Shown here one piece after another: positions 43,228 through 52,669 of a DNA stretch of 62,376 bases (its first letter is position 1; the number at the start of each line of letters is the position of its first letter). The position numbers and the translations under genes are program-made. The DNA is from [Clostridium] methylpentosum DSM 5476 (GTDB taxonomy: Bacteria; Bacillota; Clostridia; Oscillospirales; Ruminococcaceae), in NCBI GenBank assembly GCA_000158655.1, contig EQ973339.1:521633-584008 (forward strand), read 5' to 3'. Under the pieces are notes generated by a model that saw only the letters and a list, made by a program, of their open reading frames with translations, was not told the origin of the DNA and did no database searches.

Positions 43228-43262
43228 CAAGCGGCACAGGCCAAAAGGACCTGGGCCGCTTG
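43228..43262 (+). terminator. Terminator after the BceAB-like genes
   Basis: CAAGCGGC (43228-43235) pairs with GCCGCTTG (43255-43262), with inner CAGG/CCTG pairing. The T-tract (TATTTAG) is weak. Confidence 0.6.
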
Positions 43263-44289
43263 TATTTAGTTCGGGGGATTGCGGGTCAACCGTACCTTGT
43301 CCAGAGAAAATAGAAGGTGGAGCAACCTCCTGTTTTCGTTGAAATGAGATGCAATGAGAATCGGGCTGAAATTAAAATCATACCGGTAAGGGCCCATTCA
43401 CGAGGACGGTGGGAAACGGCCCATTGTCTTACCGACAATGGAAGAAAATGTGCCACCCAGAAGAAATCAGCAGCCTGTTTGGTCAGGATGCCACTGTAGG
43501 CAAGCGAAGCATACCTGTCCAGTGCTATAAGATTTTGTGTGTTCGCCTGTAACCGCTGTTTTGCCGCGACAGTCATCTTGTTTGCCGGTGGCCGATTTGT
43601 TTCGGACTGCTCCCCTGAAACTTTACAAATTCACTTTTTCAGTCTGAATTATTTCTTATTTGATCAATAGGTTTATAAAGTCAAAATAGAATTGTTTGGA
43701 ATGTGCCATCCATGCAAAAAATTTATGGGATCAGATTGTGGATCAGGGTTGTTAAACAGTAAGCTTTTCCAGGCCGATGACAACCCCTTCGTCTGGGTGA
43801 AGTTCATTCTATTTGCTGCAGATTCAGATCTCGGGAGAGAGCACCGGTTTCCGTCGGGAAACTTTGATTGTCCGAGGCTCTCTGAATAAATGCAAATCTA
43901 TGCGTTTGGACGAGCCATTTTAGGTACATGATAAGAATACCAACAAATTCATACACAAGCAGTGTGGAATGCCGCAATAGGGCTCTACAGAACGCAGGTG
44001 AATCCGATTCCCTATGTCAATCAAAACTACCAACAGGTGGTATGCCCGAGTCCTAGAAGGTTGGAGAACCGATTCTAACCCCAAGGGGCATTGAATAGAA
44101 CCAAAGTATCACTTACATGGCAACTCGTAATCGGGTCACATTCGCTTGCTATGTGAACCAAGATAGTTCCAAATTGCTGTTTTTTCTGCTTTTGCTTTGT
44201 AAAAGCTCGATTCCCTTCGGCAAACCTTTTGCTAAAGCTTTTCTCTTTGCCTTTGATAGAACAGGGGGGTTTATCAAGTCAAAGCATAC
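43263..44289. other. One-kilobase gene-free stretch
   Basis: No gene or tRNA could be supported on either strand. Inverted repeats include CCATTGTC/GACAATGG (43422-43429/43435-43442) and a nested structure AGAGAGC/GCTCTCT (43836-43842/43877-43883) enclosing GTTTCC/GGAAAC (43847-43852/43857-43862). The composition is more AT-rich than the genes around it. Confidence 0.5.
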
Positions 44290-44328
44290 AAAAAAGCAGG
44301 AATGCACAAAGCGCATTCCTGCTTTTTT
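44290..44328 (-). terminator. Terminator of the VanW-family gene
   Basis: A perfect 16-bp stem (44290-44305/44313-44328) with A-runs and T-runs at both ends, so it can work in both directions. It begins two bases after the stop of the minus-strand gene. Confidence 0.88.
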
Positions 44329-44330
44329 CG

Positions 44331-45962
44331 TTATGTCGGTTCCGTGCCGGTAGTTGTGTCCTCCGGCAGCGTATTGGCTGGGGGTTCGGATGGAGCCGGA
44401 GTCTCCTCCGATGGAGGTGCTTCCTGGGTAGGTCCAACCTCGATGACCTTGGGCAGCATCTTATAGGAACTGGTGATTTTGGTGCTCGATACCTGCACCC
44501 CGTTGAGTGTCACCGTTTTGTAGGTGTACACGAGGTAGCCGGGCTGTCCTTTGGAGATGACATTTTGCTGATTGGGGGCGAGAGCAGCGTTCTGTTCAAT
44601 TTTTTCCTCGACCGGACGGGTTTCAACTGTTTGGGAATTCAGGGTGACTTTGTAGTCCTCCTCGGCGAGTTTGGTGCCGTACAGCTGCATTGTGATGGTG
44701 CTGCCGGTGACGATCGCTTTGATTTTGATCGGGTATTTGCGGTTGTTTTTGAACTTCAGATCCTGTCCGCCGTCGCTGACTGCGGCGTCGTATCCGAGGG
44801 GGACGTATGTAACGGTATAGCTGTGGTTGCGGCGGGCAGTAATGTCCAGATTGGCGTAGGTTGCAGCGAGGTAGAGGGTGGTAGAAACCTGGCAGACGCC
44901 GCCGCCGTAGCCTTTTTCAATTCCCTTGGGGCTGTAAACGGTGGATTCTTTGTAACCCTGCGCCTTTCCGGTGCCTTTGACCACGCCGTGGAAGGAGAAC
45001 GCCTCGCCGGGCTGGAGGACAGTGCCATCAATTTTTGCAGCGGCCCGGGCAATGTTGAAGTTTCGGTTGGCGTCACCCGCCGAAAACTTAGTCATGTATT
45101 CCGAAAGCAGGTCGGGGCAGTTTGCCGCGTTGTGCTGCTGCTTGAGCTGCTCCACCGTAATTTCAGGCGGGGTGATTTTGAGCGGGACGACATACTCCTC
45201 CTGCTCGGTTTCAAGCATCGCTTTGGCAGCCTCGAGGTCAAAGTCGACTCCTGAGACAGGGTCGGTGTACACCATAACGCCCTCGGAATTCACTGCTGCG
45301 GTGGCGTTTTGCATCTCTTTTTTGACTTCTCCGTAGATCGCATCAAAATCGATCTTCATTGTATCGTCGGAAACTGGTTCTTCTACAGCGGAAATCGGTT
45401 CGTCGAAACTGAGGGACTGAACAGCCTTGACGATATCCTGCGCAGCGGTTTCCTTGTTGAAGGTGAGCCCTTCCTTGCCAGGGGTTGCGATCAGATTGGA
45501 TTCTTCAATCCGGTAACTGTAGGGAGTGGGAGCGGATTTGACCTCAGACTCGAGCGTCTCAAAATAGGAGGAGAGCTTTTCCTCATCGTATTGGATCGGT
45601 ACTTCGAGTTCGCCGCCGTTTTTAAAGTCAAATTTTTTTGCCTGTTCGAACACCTCTGCCGGATCAAAGCGGAACCCGTAATCGCTTGCAGCGAGGATGT
45701 GGTCCTGCTCCTGGTAGGTAAAGGTTAAATCAGAACCGGCAATTTTTTGGTTGAGCTCATTTTCAATCGCCGCTGTCACCTGTTCGTCATCCATCTTACT
45801 CAGCGACACCCCTTTAAAAGAGGCATTGGAAGGCAGGATGGACTGCAGGTGATTGTGCAGCATGACACCCCCCACTGTGCCGCCGCCTGCGAGCAGAACA
45901 ACTGCACAGGCGATCACGATACTGATCACTTTGTGACTCAGAATAAAATTTTTCAATTTCAT
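44331..45962 (-). CDS. VanW-family protein with YoaR-like and G5-like domains
   Basis: A 543-residue membrane-anchored exported protein. A short cytoplasmic start and a membrane anchor (about 13-35) are followed by a YoaR/PG-binding-like region (about 45-270; repeated FDPAEVFEQAKKF- and VDFDLEAAKAML-type segments), the VanW domain (about 285-425; FSAGDANRNFNIARAA, GGGVCQVSTTLY, RRNHSYTV) and a G5-like beta region (about 425-505), then a Pro/Glu/Thr-rich tail. VanW-type proteins are common in Clostridia and are thought to act at the cell wall, but the molecular function is unknown; vancomycin resistance should not be inferred. It lies downstream of the transglutaminase gene on the same strand but has its own probable promoter. 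Confidence 0.88.
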   Translation of the reverse strand: MKLKNFILSHKVISIVIACAVVLLAGGGTVGGVMLHNHLQSILPSNASFKGVSLSKMDDEQVTAAIENELNQKIAGSDLTFTYQEQDHILAASDYGFRFDPAEVFEQAKKFDFKNGGELEVPIQYDEEKLSSYFETLESEVKSAPTPYSYRIEESNLIATPGKEGLTFNKETAAQDIVKAVQSLSFDEPISAVEEPVSDDTMKIDFDAIYGEVKKEMQNATAAVNSEGVMVYTDPVSGVDFDLEAAKAMLETEQEEYVVPLKITPPEITVEQLKQQHNAANCPDLLSEYMTKFSAGDANRNFNIARAAAKIDGTVLQPGEAFSFHGVVKGTGKAQGYKESTVYSPKGIEKGYGGGVCQVSTTLYLAATYANLDITARRNHSYTVTYVPLGYDAAVSDGGQDLKFKNNRKYPIKIKAIVTGSTITMQLYGTKLAEEDYKVTLNSQTVETRPVEEKIEQNAALAPNQQNVISKGQPGYLVYTYKTVTLNGVQVSSTKITSSYKMLPKVIEVGPTQEAPPSEETPAPSEPPANTLPEDTTTGTEPT

Positions 45963-46035
45963 AGTAGCACCTCATCTATCTTATACAGGAAAACCCTGCA
46001 ATCCTACAAATAGCATATGAATTGTAGTTTTCCGG

Positions 46036-46065
46036 ATAATACCTATATCATATCTTTTTTAACAA
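46036..46065 (-). promoter_or_regulatory. Possible promoter of the VanW-family gene
   Basis: On the minus strand TTGTTA (46065-46060), an 18-bp spacer and TATTAT (46041-46036), about 75 bp before the start codon. Confidence 0.45.
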
Positions 46066-46157
46066 GCAAATTCAACAAGATTCCATTTACTGTAACCGTT
46101 TTGTAAAAAAATTGATATAGATTTGGTACAAAGTATAGAGATATTTCCCCGGAACAG

Positions 46158-48509
46158 CTAAATTCGATGCAACAGATATTTGTAGAACAGATAGCGGATG
46201 GATTTTGACTGTGCCCGGACAAGAGTATCATAGCGGCGGCAGGCGGATCGGATCAGCCCGACCTGTTCCTGCGTCAGCTCTGCGCCGCCGTACTGCTGAG
46301 CGGAGTAAAGCCGGGCGGCCTCCTCGAGGGGGATGTCTCCCGCCTTGGCCGAAAGGCGCTGACAAAAGGCGAGCGGCGTCTCACCGGGCTGGATGGCATT
46401 ACCGGAAAAACTCGCCAGCTTTAGGATTTGCTCAAAGCTCGCACGCGCGAGCTCTGCGTCGAGCGGAGCGTCGGGGAGTTCCCGGAGTTTGCGCCTGCGA
46501 ATGCGCAGCGCCACAGCTGCGGCGGCAAGGCAGAACAGCACTGATCCGACAATCAACCCAACAGGGGCGCCGGCCGTTGTTGACTGCTGTTGTGAAAGAT
46601 CGGGGAGGGGATCTGCCCCGCTGCTCTGCGACTCTACGCCGATCTCATCCCCAGAGGATGCGTTCGGATCCGACTTGAGCGGGTCAATGCCGAGATCCTC
46701 CAGGTTTTGCTGGAGGTCCTCAGGGTTTTTTTCATCCTCGTCGAGCAGAATCTGGGGTTTTTCCCCCGATTCTTCCGCGTAAGTGTAAGGAGGGGTCGCC
46801 TCCATTTTGACCCAACCGTACTGGTCCAGATAGATCTCCGCCCAGGCATGGGCGTTGCGGGTCTTGACAAGATAGCTTCCGTCTGCCTCCTGCTGGGCGG
46901 GCATGGCATAACCCTCCACATAACGTGCGGGAATGCCTACACTTCGACAGAGCACGGCCATAGCGGATGCAAACGAGGTGCAGTAGCCCTTTTTGGTGTC
47001 GAACAAAAATTGGTCTACAAAATCTTGACCGCGGTTGGCCGGTCCGGGGGAGAGGCTGTAGGTGTAGTTGTTGACCAGATAGTCCCGGATTGCCGTCGCC
47101 TTGGCGGCAGTGCCGCTGTACTCCTCGGAGATTTGACTGGCGAGATCTCGGGTGCGCTGTGTCACCGAGTTGGGCAGGGCGGTGTAGGTTTCTTTGAGGT
47201 CAAGCGCATACTCGGCGAGCCGATCGGCATTCCAATTGTATTCGCTGACCAATGACTGCTCATTAAAGACGGGAACCGCAAATGAGTTGGGGTTTAGATC
47301 CGGCGCCAATGCCCCCAGATTCTCTGAAAACTGCCCAACCTGTCCCTGGCTGATGAGGTCGTTGATCAGGTAGGAGATCTGATACGACTTGTTTTCAGAT
47401 ATTCGTTTGTTCGTCTCAAACTCCCCTAAATTGTTGATGTACACCCAATTGTCTCCGAGACCTGAAATTGAGAGTGTTTTTGAGGGGGCAAACAGGGCAT
47501 AGTCCTCATACAGATAGGTGATGTCGAGCGTCTGGACGTGCATGTAGGATGGAAAAAATTGGCCGTATAGCCACATGGCAGTGGCTGTGTCGACGGTCGG
47601 CACATCTGTGGGATAGGTGTTGAACTCAGACTGACTCTGTTTCCAGGAATGGCCGGTGTATTCATCGTTGATGCTGCCGGTCAGGTAGAGCGGTTGGTCT
47701 GCGGTGACACGCAGCACCGGGGTGTCGGTGGGGTTGAGGTCACCCCCGAGGTTGACCTCCCCTTTGTGGAACTGGCTGGTCTTTTTGGAACCGTTGAAAA
47801 GTCCCAGGTCGATAAACTCCTGAAAGGTGTCGTAGCGCAGGATGGAGGCGGGCTCAACTCCCGAAAATGGGATGGACACCGCAGAGGCGAGCAGAACCAC
47901 TGCCAGAGATAGAGGGAGTGCCCGCAGAAGGTATTTCCCAAGGCAGAGGCTGCTCAGCTTTTTCTTGCGCAGATAGCGGACATAGAGCTTTGCAAGCAGC
48001 AGGGTGAGCAGCACAAAGCAGAGAACGGGGAATTCCAGCCCCACCGGTTTGGATTCGTTGAGGGTGATGCAGAACATTGCGACGCCGAAGCCGGTGAGCA
48101 AGTAAAAGTTATAGGTGGTCCTGAGACTAAAGCAGACAAATGCTGAGAGCAGGATCACGATCACCAGCATCATCTGGTAATTGTACAGCGGATTGTAGTC
48201 ATCCACGCTGATAATCATCCGGAGAATGTAGGCCAGGTCGCTAAAAAAGGCGGAGGTCCACCCACTGCGCAGGCCGAGCAGTAGCCAAATCACGATCAGC
48301 GCGGCAATCGTGACCGATCCGACGAGGAGCACCCGCTTGTTGTAAGAAAGCAGCAAAAATGCGCAGACAGCTTCCAGGCAGAGGAGCAATAGGGGGAGCG
48401 CGTCAAACTGTAAATAAGAAAACTGGATGATCGTGGTCAGGACAGCCCAGCAATACAGGGTGCCGATCACAGCGAACAACGCAGTGTTGATCAATCGATT
48501 TCGTTGCAT
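46158..48509 (-). CDS. Transglutaminase-like membrane protein (TgpA type)
   Basis: A 783-residue protein with a cluster of about six N-terminal membrane helices (to about residue 215), a large extracytoplasmic part with the transglutaminase core, a further helix near 660 and a C-terminal cytoplasmic DUF4129-like tail. The catalytic Cys510 is in GYCTSFASAMAVLCRS, the His in NAHAWAEIY and the Asp/Glu position follows at GWVKMEATPP. Members of this family occur next to DUF58 and MoxR genes and are probably involved in cell-envelope peptide or protein modification; the substrate is unknown. It follows the DUF58 gene with an 11-bp gap. Confidence 0.9.
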   Translation of the reverse strand: MQRNRLINTALFAVIGTLYCWAVLTTIIQFSYLQFDALPLLLLCLEAVCAFLLLSYNKRVLLVGSVTIAALIVIWLLLGLRSGWTSAFFSDLAYILRMIISVDDYNPLYNYQMMLVIVILLSAFVCFSLRTTYNFYLLTGFGVAMFCITLNESKPVGLEFPVLCFVLLTLLLAKLYVRYLRKKKLSSLCLGKYLLRALPLSLAVVLLASAVSIPFSGVEPASILRYDTFQEFIDLGLFNGSKKTSQFHKGEVNLGGDLNPTDTPVLRVTADQPLYLTGSINDEYTGHSWKQSQSEFNTYPTDVPTVDTATAMWLYGQFFPSYMHVQTLDITYLYEDYALFAPSKTLSISGLGDNWVYINNLGEFETNKRISENKSYQISYLINDLISQGQVGQFSENLGALAPDLNPNSFAVPVFNEQSLVSEYNWNADRLAEYALDLKETYTALPNSVTQRTRDLASQISEEYSGTAAKATAIRDYLVNNYTYSLSPGPANRGQDFVDQFLFDTKKGYCTSFASAMAVLCRSVGIPARYVEGYAMPAQQEADGSYLVKTRNAHAWAEIYLDQYGWVKMEATPPYTYAEESGEKPQILLDEDEKNPEDLQQNLEDLGIDPLKSDPNASSGDEIGVESQSSGADPLPDLSQQQSTTAGAPVGLIVGSVLFCLAAAAVALRIRRRKLRELPDAPLDAELARASFEQILKLASFSGNAIQPGETPLAFCQRLSAKAGDIPLEEAARLYSAQQYGGAELTQEQVGLIRSACRRYDTLVRAQSKSIRYLFYKYLLHRI

Positions 48510-48520
48510 AGAAACCTCAT

Positions 48521-49714
48521 TTATTTTTTCTCAATCTGGGTTTTTAGGTCGTCGCCTTCCCGGATCACATAGCAGGCGGAGCCCCGTTCGATCAGTTCAT
48601 AGACAAGGGCGAGCTGTTTGGAGGCCGCTTCCCCCTCCTCAGATGCGAAATAGAACAGGGTGATGTGGAGCCCGTTGAGGCGGAGGCGGAGAATTTCGCT
48701 GCACAGTTCGTTGCTCACCTGGTGGCAAAACAGCAAAAGACTCGAACTGATGAGCGAACGGCTGCTGATGAGCTGCAACAGTTCGGGCGCGGGAATCTGG
48801 CCATTAAAGGGGAGAAATGCGGTCTGATCGAGCAGATCGTCCAGACTGTGCCCCTTGCCGTAGAACGCGAGGGAATCGTCTGCATAGGCGAGACAACAAG
48901 GAATGGCTTTTTTGTGCAGATACTGTTCAATTGAAATTGCTGATGCAATGATGCGGTCCTCAAGCACGAGCGCTTTTTCCCGGGGCAGGGCCGGGGGCGT
49001 GAGGTCGATGGCAATGGTCGCCCCGGTATTGCTGAGCACTTCATAGTTTTTCACCAGAAGTTCGCCGCGCTTAGCCGACAGTTTCCAGTGCATATCCTTC
49101 AGATGATCGCCGGGATGATAGTTTTTGATGTCAGAGATGCTGCTGTGGTCTTCCTGGCTGAGCAGGCTCATCTCCCTGCGGCTCACTTCCTGGCCGAGAT
49201 CCGCATAGAAACCAGTGAGCGGAACAGCCTGTGGAAAGACCTTGAGCACGAGCTTTTGATTCGCCTTTCGTTTGAGCCGAAACAACCCGAGATAATCGAG
49301 CACCTCAAGGTGTTCCACCCCCACTGGAAATTTTCCACGGAATCTGCCTTTTAGGGTGTAACTGTGGGATTCAGAGTGTTTTGGAGGAAGGCTGAAAAAG
49401 CGCTCCTTGTTCCAGCCCTCCATCACCGGTTTTGCGTCGGGGAGGAAGCAGGCGCGCACAAGAGGGCAGAAAAAATGGCCCTGGTTGGTGAGCTTGATGG
49501 TGTAGATCGTTTCCTCTCCCTTTTGAAGGATGTAACGATTGATTGTCTGTCGCATTTCGAGATGCCTGGAAGAAACCAGGGCGGCGAGAATCGACACAAG
49601 AGGGAGAAGGAGTAGGGCCGTCAGCAAAAATACTGGCATCCTCCCGCCGAACGCCATGACAAAAAACACGCCGAGCAGGAGAAACAGGATGTACACCAGC
49701 CTGTTGCGGATCAT
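48521..49714 (-). CDS. DUF58 domain-containing protein
   Basis: A 397-residue protein with two N-terminal membrane helices (about 5-45), an external beta-rich part and the DUF58 motif region ISDIKNYHPGDHLKDMHWKLSAKRGELLVKNYE (about 195-227) followed by a von Willebrand A-like fold. DUF58 proteins form a conserved trio with a MoxR ATPase and a transglutaminase-like protein; the MoxR chaperone is thought to act on the vWA-like domain. Its start overlaps the MoxR stop by 4 bp (ATGA), so they are translationally coupled. Confidence 0.9.
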   Translation of the reverse strand: MIRNRLVYILFLLLGVFFVMAFGGRMPVFLLTALLLLPLVSILAALVSSRHLEMRQTINRYILQKGEETIYTIKLTNQGHFFCPLVRACFLPDAKPVMEGWNKERFFSLPPKHSESHSYTLKGRFRGKFPVGVEHLEVLDYLGLFRLKRKANQKLVLKVFPQAVPLTGFYADLGQEVSRREMSLLSQEDHSSISDIKNYHPGDHLKDMHWKLSAKRGELLVKNYEVLSNTGATIAIDLTPPALPREKALVLEDRIIASAISIEQYLHKKAIPCCLAYADDSLAFYGKGHSLDDLLDQTAFLPFNGQIPAPELLQLISSRSLISSSLLLFCHQVSNELCSEILRLRLNGLHITLFYFASEEGEAASKQLALVYELIERGSACYVIREGDDLKTQIEKK

Positions 49715-50655
49715 TGTTCGCTCCTCGGCACCTTGACTTGTGCTACAATTCCCTGGACAACCTCCACAGCGGAGAGGTTGTCCCCGATCGCCTCCTGCTT
49801 GAGTTTAATGCGGTGGCTGAGTACGTAAGGGGCCATTTTTTGCACATCGTCGGGGAGGACGTACTCCCGGCCGTTGTAAAATGCCCACGCCTTGGCGGCT
49901 TTGAGCAGAGCAATTGAGCTGCGGGGACTCGCGCCCAGCAGGATCAGGGGATTTTTGCGCGTCGCGCTCACGATCATCACGATGTAGCCGATGATGAGGT
50001 CGCTGACGAAAACCTGCTCCACCTCCTGCTGGATTTCGATGATCTGTTCCCCCGTGGCAACGGGTTGCAGGGTTTCGATCGGGCTGCGGCCCTGGAAGCG
50101 GCTGAGCATTTCACACTCCTGCACAGCGGTCGGGTATCCCAGCGAGATACGGATAAAAAACCGGTCGAGCTGCGCCTCGGGCAGCGGAAAGGTGCCGAGG
50201 TACTCAATCGGGTTCTGGGTCGCGATGACCATGAACGGGTTTGCCATGGGGAGGGTGTGGCCGTCCACCGTCACCTGCTTTTCCTCCATCACCTCGAGCA
50301 GGCTGGACTGGGTTTTTGGGGAAGTCCGGTTGATTTCGTCCGCGAGGACAAGGTTGCTCATCACCGCGCCGGGACGATATTCAAAGGATGCGTTTTTTTG
50401 ATTGTATACCGAAAAGCCGGTGATATCCGAAGGGAGGATGTCCGGCGTAAACTGAATGCGGCTGAACTCACAGGCGATGGAACGGGAGAGGGCGGAGACA
50501 AGGCTTGTCTTTCCGGTGCCCGGGATGTCCTCAATCAGGACGTGGCTGCCGCACATCAGCGCGACGAGCACCATTTCAATTTCCTCCCGTTTTCCGACGA
50601 TGACCTTTTCGACGTTGTCTACAATTTTTGTGAGAAGCTGTACCTTCTGTTCCAT
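49711..50655 (-). CDS. MoxR-family AAA+ ATPase
   Basis: A 314-residue AAA+ ATPase. Walker A is EDIPGTGKTS, Walker B region LVLADEINR, sensor 1 ATQNP, the Arg finger region LPEAQLDRFF and sensor 2 GASPRSSIAL. MoxR proteins are chaperone-like and act on vWA-domain partners, here the DUF58 protein encoded next. The start at 50655 (MEQKVQLL) is preferred over an upstream start at 50706 because the extra residues are not conserved in the family and lack a good ribosome binding site. It is the first gene of the MoxR-DUF58-transglutaminase operon. Confidence 0.93.
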   Translation of the reverse strand: MEQKVQLLTKIVDNVEKVIVGKREEIEMVLVALMCGSHVLIEDIPGTGKTSLVSALSRSIACEFSRIQFTPDILPSDITGFSVYNQKNASFEYRPGAVMSNLVLADEINRTSPKTQSSLLEVMEEKQVTVDGHTLPMANPFMVIATQNPIEYLGTFPLPEAQLDRFFIRISLGYPTAVQECEMLSRFQGRSPIETLQPVATGEQIIEIQQEVEQVFVSDLIIGYIVMIVSATRKNPLILLGASPRSSIALLKAAKAWAFYNGREYVLPDDVQKMAPYVLSHRIKLKQEAIGDNLSAVEVVQGIVAQVKVPRSEQ

Positions 50656-51394
50656 TGTTGAGTTACCCCCATCTTTATTTGCATCATATATTATAAATTT
50701 TAACACGAGTATGATGAGAAAGCAAACAAACGAACCGTTAATTTTTACTGAAAAAAGACTTAATCCGACAAAAAGAGATGAAAAAACTCGGTTTGAATCA
50801 TTGTCATAGATATGATTGGTTTAAAACAATCAAAGGAATTTTTTTACCGAGGCAGCAGTCGCTTTCTTTGTAAAAAAGTCCTGAGTTTCTCGGCAGCCTG
50901 TGCGCGAGAATTGCCAGGATGTAGATCTCGAATCAAATCCTATGATTGTGAACATGGTCTGAAAGGGCGCATTACAAGGGAAAAGAAATCCTGTTTCCTT
51001 GTTTCTGGAAGGCGTCTTTTAATAACCTGGTTTTTGTGGCGTGGGCTGGAAGTTTGTTTGCTGCCCGGTGAAAAAGCGGTTGTGTTGGCAAAGAGCTGCT
51101 CCTCCCTTCAAAACAAGTGGGGAGACAGTTTTTTGTTTTGAACCGAAAGGTTGCCTGGTCGGCAACAAAAAGAGGACTGCACAGCGCAGTTCATCGGATT
51201 GCTACATAAATTGCAAGCCGATGAAAATAGGCGAGGCGGCAAGCCCATAGTCGGGGAAGCGCTGAGTCAGTGGTCAGAAGTGAATTTCGGCATGGCCTTT
51301 GAAAAATCCGGGAGAGCGCTTTTGGTGGCGAGAGATTCTCTCTTCTGTTGCTGGTGTGGTGGAGTGCTGTCTATCCGGTTGGATAAAACAGCAA
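50656..51394. other. Gene-free stretch
   Basis: No supported gene on either strand. A TATAAT (complement, 50695-50690) about 35 bp before the MoxR start may be its -10 box, but no convincing -35 was found. Open frames in this stretch show no ribosome binding site or domain motif. Confidence 0.5.
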
Positions 51395-51422
51395 AGCGGC
51401 GGCTGCAATCACAGCCGCCGCT
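51395..51422 (-). terminator. Hairpin terminator downstream of the YczE-like gene
   Basis: A perfect 11-bp GC-rich stem AGCGGCGGCTG/CAGCCGCCGCT with a 6-nt loop. On the minus strand it is followed by TTGCTGTTTTATC, so it fits a minus-strand terminator about 190 bp after the YczE-like gene. Confidence 0.6.
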
Positions 51423-51610
51423 CAACATCGCAGGAATAAGTTTATTTTGTGAAATACATTTTTCTAACGTGCTGACAGCGCCGTGTTTAAAACTCGCAGC
51501 AAGGAATAAACGGCAACGGACCCAAACACCTATCCGGAGGAGCACAATGGGACTCGAGGGTTGAATTTATTCTATCCAGCGGGTTTTGGATGCCGTTGAG
51601 TGAGGCGCGC

Positions 51611-52282
51611 CTAGTTTTCGCCCTGTTTTGCAGCCCGCCCGTGCAACATTGGTTCTGCGAGATGCAGGGTGAAGAACTGGACCAGCGGCCCGGTCAGAAA
51701 CGCAGCGACAATTGTCCCAAGCCCGATCAACAGCCAGAGATTTTCCCCGCTGAGCAGGCAGAATATGATTCCGATGGTGACGCAGGAGACATCGGTGAGG
51801 ATGCGCGCCCAGCGGAATGCGAGCTTGTGGTGCGTCGCCTGCTGTAGGATAATTGCAACCGCATCGTATGGGGCAATGCCCATGTTGGCTGTCATGTAAA
51901 TGGCGACACCGGCGCAGAGAACCACCGTGCCCGCAGCGAGAAGGAGGACTCTGAAGGGAAGGGAAAAGTCAACGCCACCCATGTCGCTGATCAGCCAGCA
52001 GACAAAGTCGGCGATGTAGCCCACGCAGACCATGTTGACAATGGTGCCTAAGCCAATGCTGGAGCGCATTGTGAAAAAGACCAGAATGAGCAGCGCGATG
52101 TTCACAATCAGCTGCCAGGTTCCAAAGCCGAGGTGCAAAAAGCCGCTGACACCCAGATTCATACAGGTGAATGGGTCGACGCCAAATGCGGACAGTCGGA
52201 AAAATGAGACGCTCAGGCCGACGAGCAAAATGCCGAACAGCATCATTGCAAACCGCCTGCTGGGAATGTGCATTGTTTTCAT
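51611..52282 (-). CDS. YczE/YyaS/YitT-family integral membrane protein
   Basis: A 223-residue membrane protein with about five hydrophobic segments. The opening RFAMMLFGILLVGLSVSFFRLSAFGVDPFTCMN is typical of the YczE/YyaS group of DUF6198-type proteins, and a related GIAPYDAVAI repeat occurs in the second half (about residue 145), indicating an internal duplication. The function is unknown; in Bacillus subtilis yczE affects bacillomycin/surfactin-related antibiotic production. AAAGGATT precedes the ATG. It is transcribed alone. Confidence 0.85.
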   Translation of the reverse strand: MKTMHIPSRRFAMMLFGILLVGLSVSFFRLSAFGVDPFTCMNLGVSGFLHLGFGTWQLIVNIALLILVFFTMRSSIGLGTIVNMVCVGYIADFVCWLISDMGGVDFSLPFRVLLLAAGTVVLCAGVAIYMTANMGIAPYDAVAIILQQATHHKLAFRWARILTDVSCVTIGIIFCLLSGENLWLLIGLGTIVAAFLTGPLVQFFTLHLAEPMLHGRAAKQGEN

Positions 52283-52387
52283 GCGAAAAATCCTTTCTAG
52301 ACTCAGGGTAAGGGACTACAGTAGGGGGCAGTTTTCGCACCGGAAAGGGCCGCCGCCTGTCGTGAGAAGGTTTTGTGGGCAATTAAC

Positions 52388-52669
52388 TTAGAAAATTCCA
52401 TAGGATTTGAGGAGAGCGATGAGGTTTGTGTTGAGCAACTTCTGAGAAGCGAGTTCCCGAAACTGGCAGGTTCGAGTCTTTCCCTCGAGGCGGAGCCGCT
52501 CCATTTTTTCTGAAATGAGCGACTGCTCCTGTTTCAGGGTTTCGCACATCGATTCCAGTTTGGCGAGCCTGTCCGCCGCCTCCCCAACAACCCCCTGTTC
52601 CACCTGTGTGAGACAGCTGTCGGGAATCATCGGGCGGCCATCCGATCCGATCGTGGTCAGCCGCTTCAT
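52388..52669 (-). CDS. Small coiled-coil protein, phage-like
   Basis: A 93-residue protein starting MKRLTTIGSDGRPMI and continuing with a heptad-rich helix (about 30-75; ADRLAKLESMCETLKQEQS). The opening resembles small proteins (MxRLT...RLAxYExT) found in clostridial prophages and mobile elements, but no other phage genes are nearby; the likeness is an impression, not a search result. Its ATG overlaps the NUDIX stop codon (ATGA) and AAAGGAG lies nine bases upstream, so it is translationally coupled to the NUDIX gene. Confidence 0.6.
   Translation of the reverse strand: MKRLTTIGSDGRPMIPDSCLTQVEQGVVGEAADRLAKLESMCETLKQEQSLISEKMERLRLEGKTRTCQFRELASQKLLNTNLIALLKSYGIF

Noticed and set aside
44020-44100. 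tRNA-like stretch around GGTATGCCCGAGTCC
   Set aside because: No acceptor stem, T-loop GTTCGAAT-type motif or anticodon stem could be assembled.
44331-45962. Vancomycin-resistance role for the VanW-family gene
   Set aside because: VanW-domain proteins are widespread without vanHAX genes; none of the resistance enzymes is in the window.
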